DNA of 64,000 nt, taken from positions 14,144,001 through 14,208,000 of the forward strand of contig NC_058339.1 of NCBI RefSeq assembly GCF_905475395.1. Reading direction: 5' to 3'. This document shows, in pieces, positions 60,330 through 64,000 of this stretch; positions within the stretch are counted from its first letter, which is position 1; every line of letters starts with the position of its first letter. A model generated the notes under the pieces. That model saw only the letters and a list, made by a program, of their open reading frames with translations. It had not been told where the DNA came from and did no database searches. Position numbers and translations under genes: made by a program. The DNA comes from Chrysoperla carnea. Lineage: Eukaryota > Arthropoda > Insecta > Neuroptera > Chrysopidae.

Positions 60330-61129
60330 AATACAAAGTCTATTTCCGATGAAACTACCTTAAATATAATTTTTCTATCAAAATTAATTTGTAACTTCTG
60401 CCCTTACAATTTTAGAAGACACGACAGACTTTTCTCTAAGAGTCTAAGCGAATATTCAGAATGTATATTTGAATATTTTATACCGAGTGTTAATGGATTT
60501 ATTATGCAAAACCGGATTTATTGGATATTTGGATCATTGGTTGAGATATTTTGTCCCAAAGAAGGCAACCAAGCAAATTTTTGAATTTTTAGATAGTCTT
60601 TGAAGAAGAAATGAAAAATAGAAAACAGGCGGGGGGCATGGTTAAGGTAACTCAAGGGGACTATTTGTGATTGAGTGGTTATCTAACTACACCAAAACAC
60701 AACTTTCAATGCAAAACAAAAGAATTGAGTTTCTTGAATTTGTCCAGAAATTTGGTATAAATATTTCACTGTGCGTTGTATACACTATAACACCTTCGAT
60801 ATAAAATCATTATAACCTTTTACATAAACAATTATAGCAGCATTTCATTGAAAATCGTATATCGAGATTTATTATTAACGAAATGATTTAGATTATGTAT
60901 TCATTTTGTTAGCACCCGGTGTACATTAAAACACGTATATTGTCCTTTCTTAGCTGATCTTGGTACTTTCAACTTTAACAATTGTTGTTTCTACCCCCCA
61001 TTACAATACAAAAAAATAAAAAAGAAAGTTCTACTACTAAATGTATATGTTCGTATTTATAATAATCGTTTTCAGTTAAATTGAATTTCTGTACTTTAAA
61101 TTGAAATGAAAAATGTGAACAAAGTGTAG
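60330..61129. other. Gene-free AT-rich stretch
   Basis: An ORF at 60312-60584 starts inside the MITE arm and has no recognisable domain, so it is not annotated as a gene. Confidence 0.45.
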
Positions 61130-62415
61130 AACGGAATGAAGCCCATAAGTGATAGCTAGCAAAAAACAGACATGTCGGATGAAAAGAATGACCCAAAATT
61201 AGTGGGTAACGAAAAAAAAATTCCAATAAGATCGGATCAAATTTGCCTGTGTTATAAAAAAAATCGAATTTTTTAACTTTATGACGTCATTAGAATCCAA
61301 AAAATTTAATTTTGCTCTATCACATCCAAATTTTATCCAATTTTGATAAACCAAGTATGTAATCCTACTAAATTTGGTTCATATTTTTCAAATTTGTGAT
61401 CAAAATTAACCTAGCTCTAATTGATTTCAAGAATGTGGAGCCTGATAACGGAATTAAGCCCATAAGTAAAAGCTAGCAAAAAATTGACATCACAGCCGAA
61501 AAGAATGACCCAAAATTAGTGGGTAACGAATAAAATTTCATTAAGATTGGATCAAATGTGCTTGTGTTATCAAAAAAATTGAATTTTTTAACTTTATGAC
61601 GTCTTTAGAATCCAAAAAATTTAATTTTGCTCTATCACATCCAAATTTTATCCAATTTTGATTAATCAAGTATGTAATCCTACTAAAATTGGGCCATACT
61701 TTTCAAATTTGTGGTTAAAATTAACCTAGCTCTAATATGTTTCAAGTTTATGGCGACGTGGTCCCGGAATTAGGCACATAAGTGATAGCTAACGGAAAAC
61801 TGACATCGCAGCTGAAAAGAATGACCCAAAATTAGTGGGTTTCAAAAAAAATTTCAATAAGATAGGATAAAATTTGCCTGTGTTATCAAGAAAATCAATT
61901 TTTTGAACTTTATGACGTCATCAGAATCCAAAAAACTTAATTTTGCTGTATCACATCCAAATTTTATCCAATTTTGATAAATTCAGTATGTAATCCTACT
62001 AAATTTGGGCCATACGTTTCAAATTTGTGGTTAAAATTAACCTAGCTCTAATATGTTTCAAGTTTATCGCGACGTGGTCCCGGAATGAAGCCCATAAGTT
62101 ATAGCTAGCAAAAAACTGACATCACAGCTGAAAAGAACGACCCAAAATTAGTGGGTAACGAATAAAATTCTATTAAGATTGGATCAAATGTGCTTGTGTT
62201 ATCAAAAAAATGAATTTTTTAACTTTATGACGTCATTAGAATCCAAAAAAATTAATTTTGCTCTATCACATCCAAATTTTATCCAATTTGGATAAACCAA
62301 GTATGTAATCCTACTAAAGTTTTGTCATATTTTTCAAATTTGTGATCAAAATTAATCTACCTCTAATAGGTTTCAAGAATTTGGAGTTCTGGTCTTGGAA
62401 TTAAGCACATAAATT
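61130..62415 (+). repeat. ~315-bp satellite array, locus 2
   Basis: About four units of the same family as at 5960-7010, with GACGTC (one variant GACGTCTT) at about 61283, 61598, 61914 and 62228. Units differ from each other far more than at locus 1. Shared blocks include GACCCAAAATTAGTGGGT and TATCACATCCAAATTTTATC. Confidence 0.92.
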
Positions 62416-63490
62416 GTACTTTTCTTATTTACACTATATGAAAAATTCTATACTTTATATAATAAAAAAAGTATACATGTTAAAAGAGTAGTATTTGTAC
62501 TTTATCATTTAAAGCTTGCTCAAGAACATAAAATAAAAATCAATTGTTATAGCCAGATTATTTAGTATAAAAAATAAAAATACTCAAAATCACTTATTAA
62601 GTATTATTGTTATATGTATATATATCATTCTACATAACAAATCTAATTAAGAAAATAATAAAACAAATTATTGTGTTCACTTTTCTGATAAGTAAAATTT
62701 ATTTTATTTTTTCATATTATATATCAATTAATAATATCTTTAGAATTATAACAATCATTCAAAGTTTTAATAGATATTTTTTAAAATAGTCTTCTTAATA
62801 TAAATGAAGTTATGTTACTTTATGAAATAGAAAAGGCAACTTCGAATTCCTATAATTGTAATAGGTACATTAATTTTAATTTCCTTGAAATAAAACCGTT
62901 TTATTTCTCCGAAATTTCGTTAACAATCACTACAGTATTGGATTGCTCTATGAAATTTGATTAACCATACCCAGATAAAATACGATTTTATTTATAAGCA
63001 GAAAAATGATGGTTAGTGGAGCCCGATTGTACCTTTTCTTGATAATTGTGCTAGCTAGTATCTCTATTCTGCGAATACTAGATCTAAATGAACGGATCTT
63101 ATGCAACGTTGGGGTAGAATTTGAAAAATTTTTTCGTCGAATGTAAAAATCTGAATTTTTCTAACAAGTAATGTAAAAAGTAAAGTTCTAAGTATAAAAG
63201 TTTACTTTGGAAGTTTTTTTCCATTTTTGAGAGAGTAATGATGAATGAATTAAAAAATTTCGGATTGCCGACTGACATGGCTGACTTTCTCGTAAATTGA
63301 AAAAATTTCCCGCTGATTTTGGAGGTAGTTTTAATATTTTTTTATCCCCTCAAAAGAATTCAGTATTTTTTAACTATGTATACTTCAAATTTATGAAAAA
63401 TGAACTTATATTCAAAGTGCAGGCTTTCCGTTTTGAGGCTTAAATAATCATTTTATTGGACAACATGAAGCGAATTTTAACATTTTTAAT
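62416..63490. other. Gene-free AT-rich stretch
   Basis: Nothing recognised. Confidence 0.45.
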
Positions 63491-63495
63491 ATTTT

Positions 63496-63720
63496 TAACC
63501 CCCGAACTAAAAAAAGGGTGTTATAAGTTTGACCGCAATGTGTGTGTCTGTCTGTCTGCCTATGGTATCGTAGCGCCTAAACGTATGAACCAACTGAATT
63601 TGTTTTGTTTCGTTTGATAGAAAATTTAATGGAGAGTGTTCTTAGATATGTTTCAAATGCGATTTTAGGGTTTGACACTAAAAAAATTTATCGGTTTTTT
63701 TTTTTTTAATTTGGAAATTT
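63496..63720 (+). repeat. Dispersed CCCGAACT-type repeat, copy 5
   Basis: This is the best-preserved start: AACCCCCGAACTAAAAAAAG, GGTGTTATAAGTTTGACCGC, GTCTGTCTGCCTATGGTATC, GCGCCTAAACGTATGAACC and AATGGAGAGTGTTCTTAGAT. Confidence 0.78.
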
Positions 63721-64000
63721 CACTTGTATATGTCTATCCTTAACTTTTTTTAATATGATTCTTTGATGTTTTCATTATCTTTGATCATTCTTTCATGATC
63801 AAATCGCATTCACATCCAGAGTTGTCTTGAAATTCGAGAAACAACTTATTCCTGTTGCATTTGCTGCATCTGCATTGATATACAATTATTTATATATGTA
63901 TATATACATTGAATAATTCTAGTGGTCTACACTTTTCACGAGAGACCATTTGCAAATAGAATGTATTAGATTTCATACTAAGCGAATATTGGGGTCACTG

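Noticed and set aside
60312..60584. Similarity of CPYNFRRHDR to CPNSFRRRQ of the PLE2 frame
   Set aside because: The match is limited to a few residues, and the PLE2 part before RRRQ comes from its inverted tail; no further GIY-YIG similarity.

Overview
This is eukaryotic, AT-rich nuclear DNA and most probably comes from an insect. The evidence is a multi-exon CYP4-type cytochrome P450 with short GT-AG introns, a nuclear tRNA-Pro, two Penelope-like retroelements, Helitrons and many foldback elements of insect type. The I-helix motif AGNDTT and the exon layout resemble CYP4C1-like genes of Hemiptera. I would guess a hemipteran, but the sequence does not fix the taxon.

Layout. 1-3879: a TTAA-flanked inverted-repeat element split by a complete Penelope-like element (PLE1) with an 819-codon RT/GIY-YIG ORF, 222-bp pseudo-LTRs and a 15-bp target duplication. 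5960-7010: a ~316-bp satellite, which recurs at 61130-62415. 10-18 kb: a LINE RNase H relic, a foldback element, a Helitron tail with internal ~306-bp repeats, and a 3.5-kb foldback element with ~1.14-kb arms. 20126-23898 (minus): the only convincing host protein gene, a nine-exon P450 whose exons join to 536 residues. 25-56 kb: mostly transposon-derived repeats (Helitrons, foldback/TIR elements, a dispersed family starting near CCCCGAACT) and low-complexity DNA, with one doubtful exon at 53.5 kb. 56.9-58.9 kb: a 5'-truncated second Penelope-like element (PLE2) that was itself invaded by a concatemer of a 297-bp tRNA-like unit. 58992-59063: tRNA-Pro(CGG). The remainder is repeats and unassigned AT-rich DNA.

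Most interesting system. Both PLEs carry hammerhead-like ribozyme folds with the same extra U between the CUGANGA core and helix II. Three insertions (PLE1, PLE2 and the tRNA-like concatemer inside PLE2) share one architecture: a short inverted 5' part, a forward body, and an 11-15-bp target duplication. This suggests, as an inference, that PLE machinery mobilised a Pol III-type tRNA-like RNA as a concatemer. Ribozyme folds and exon joins were worked out by eye; no alignment or database search was run.
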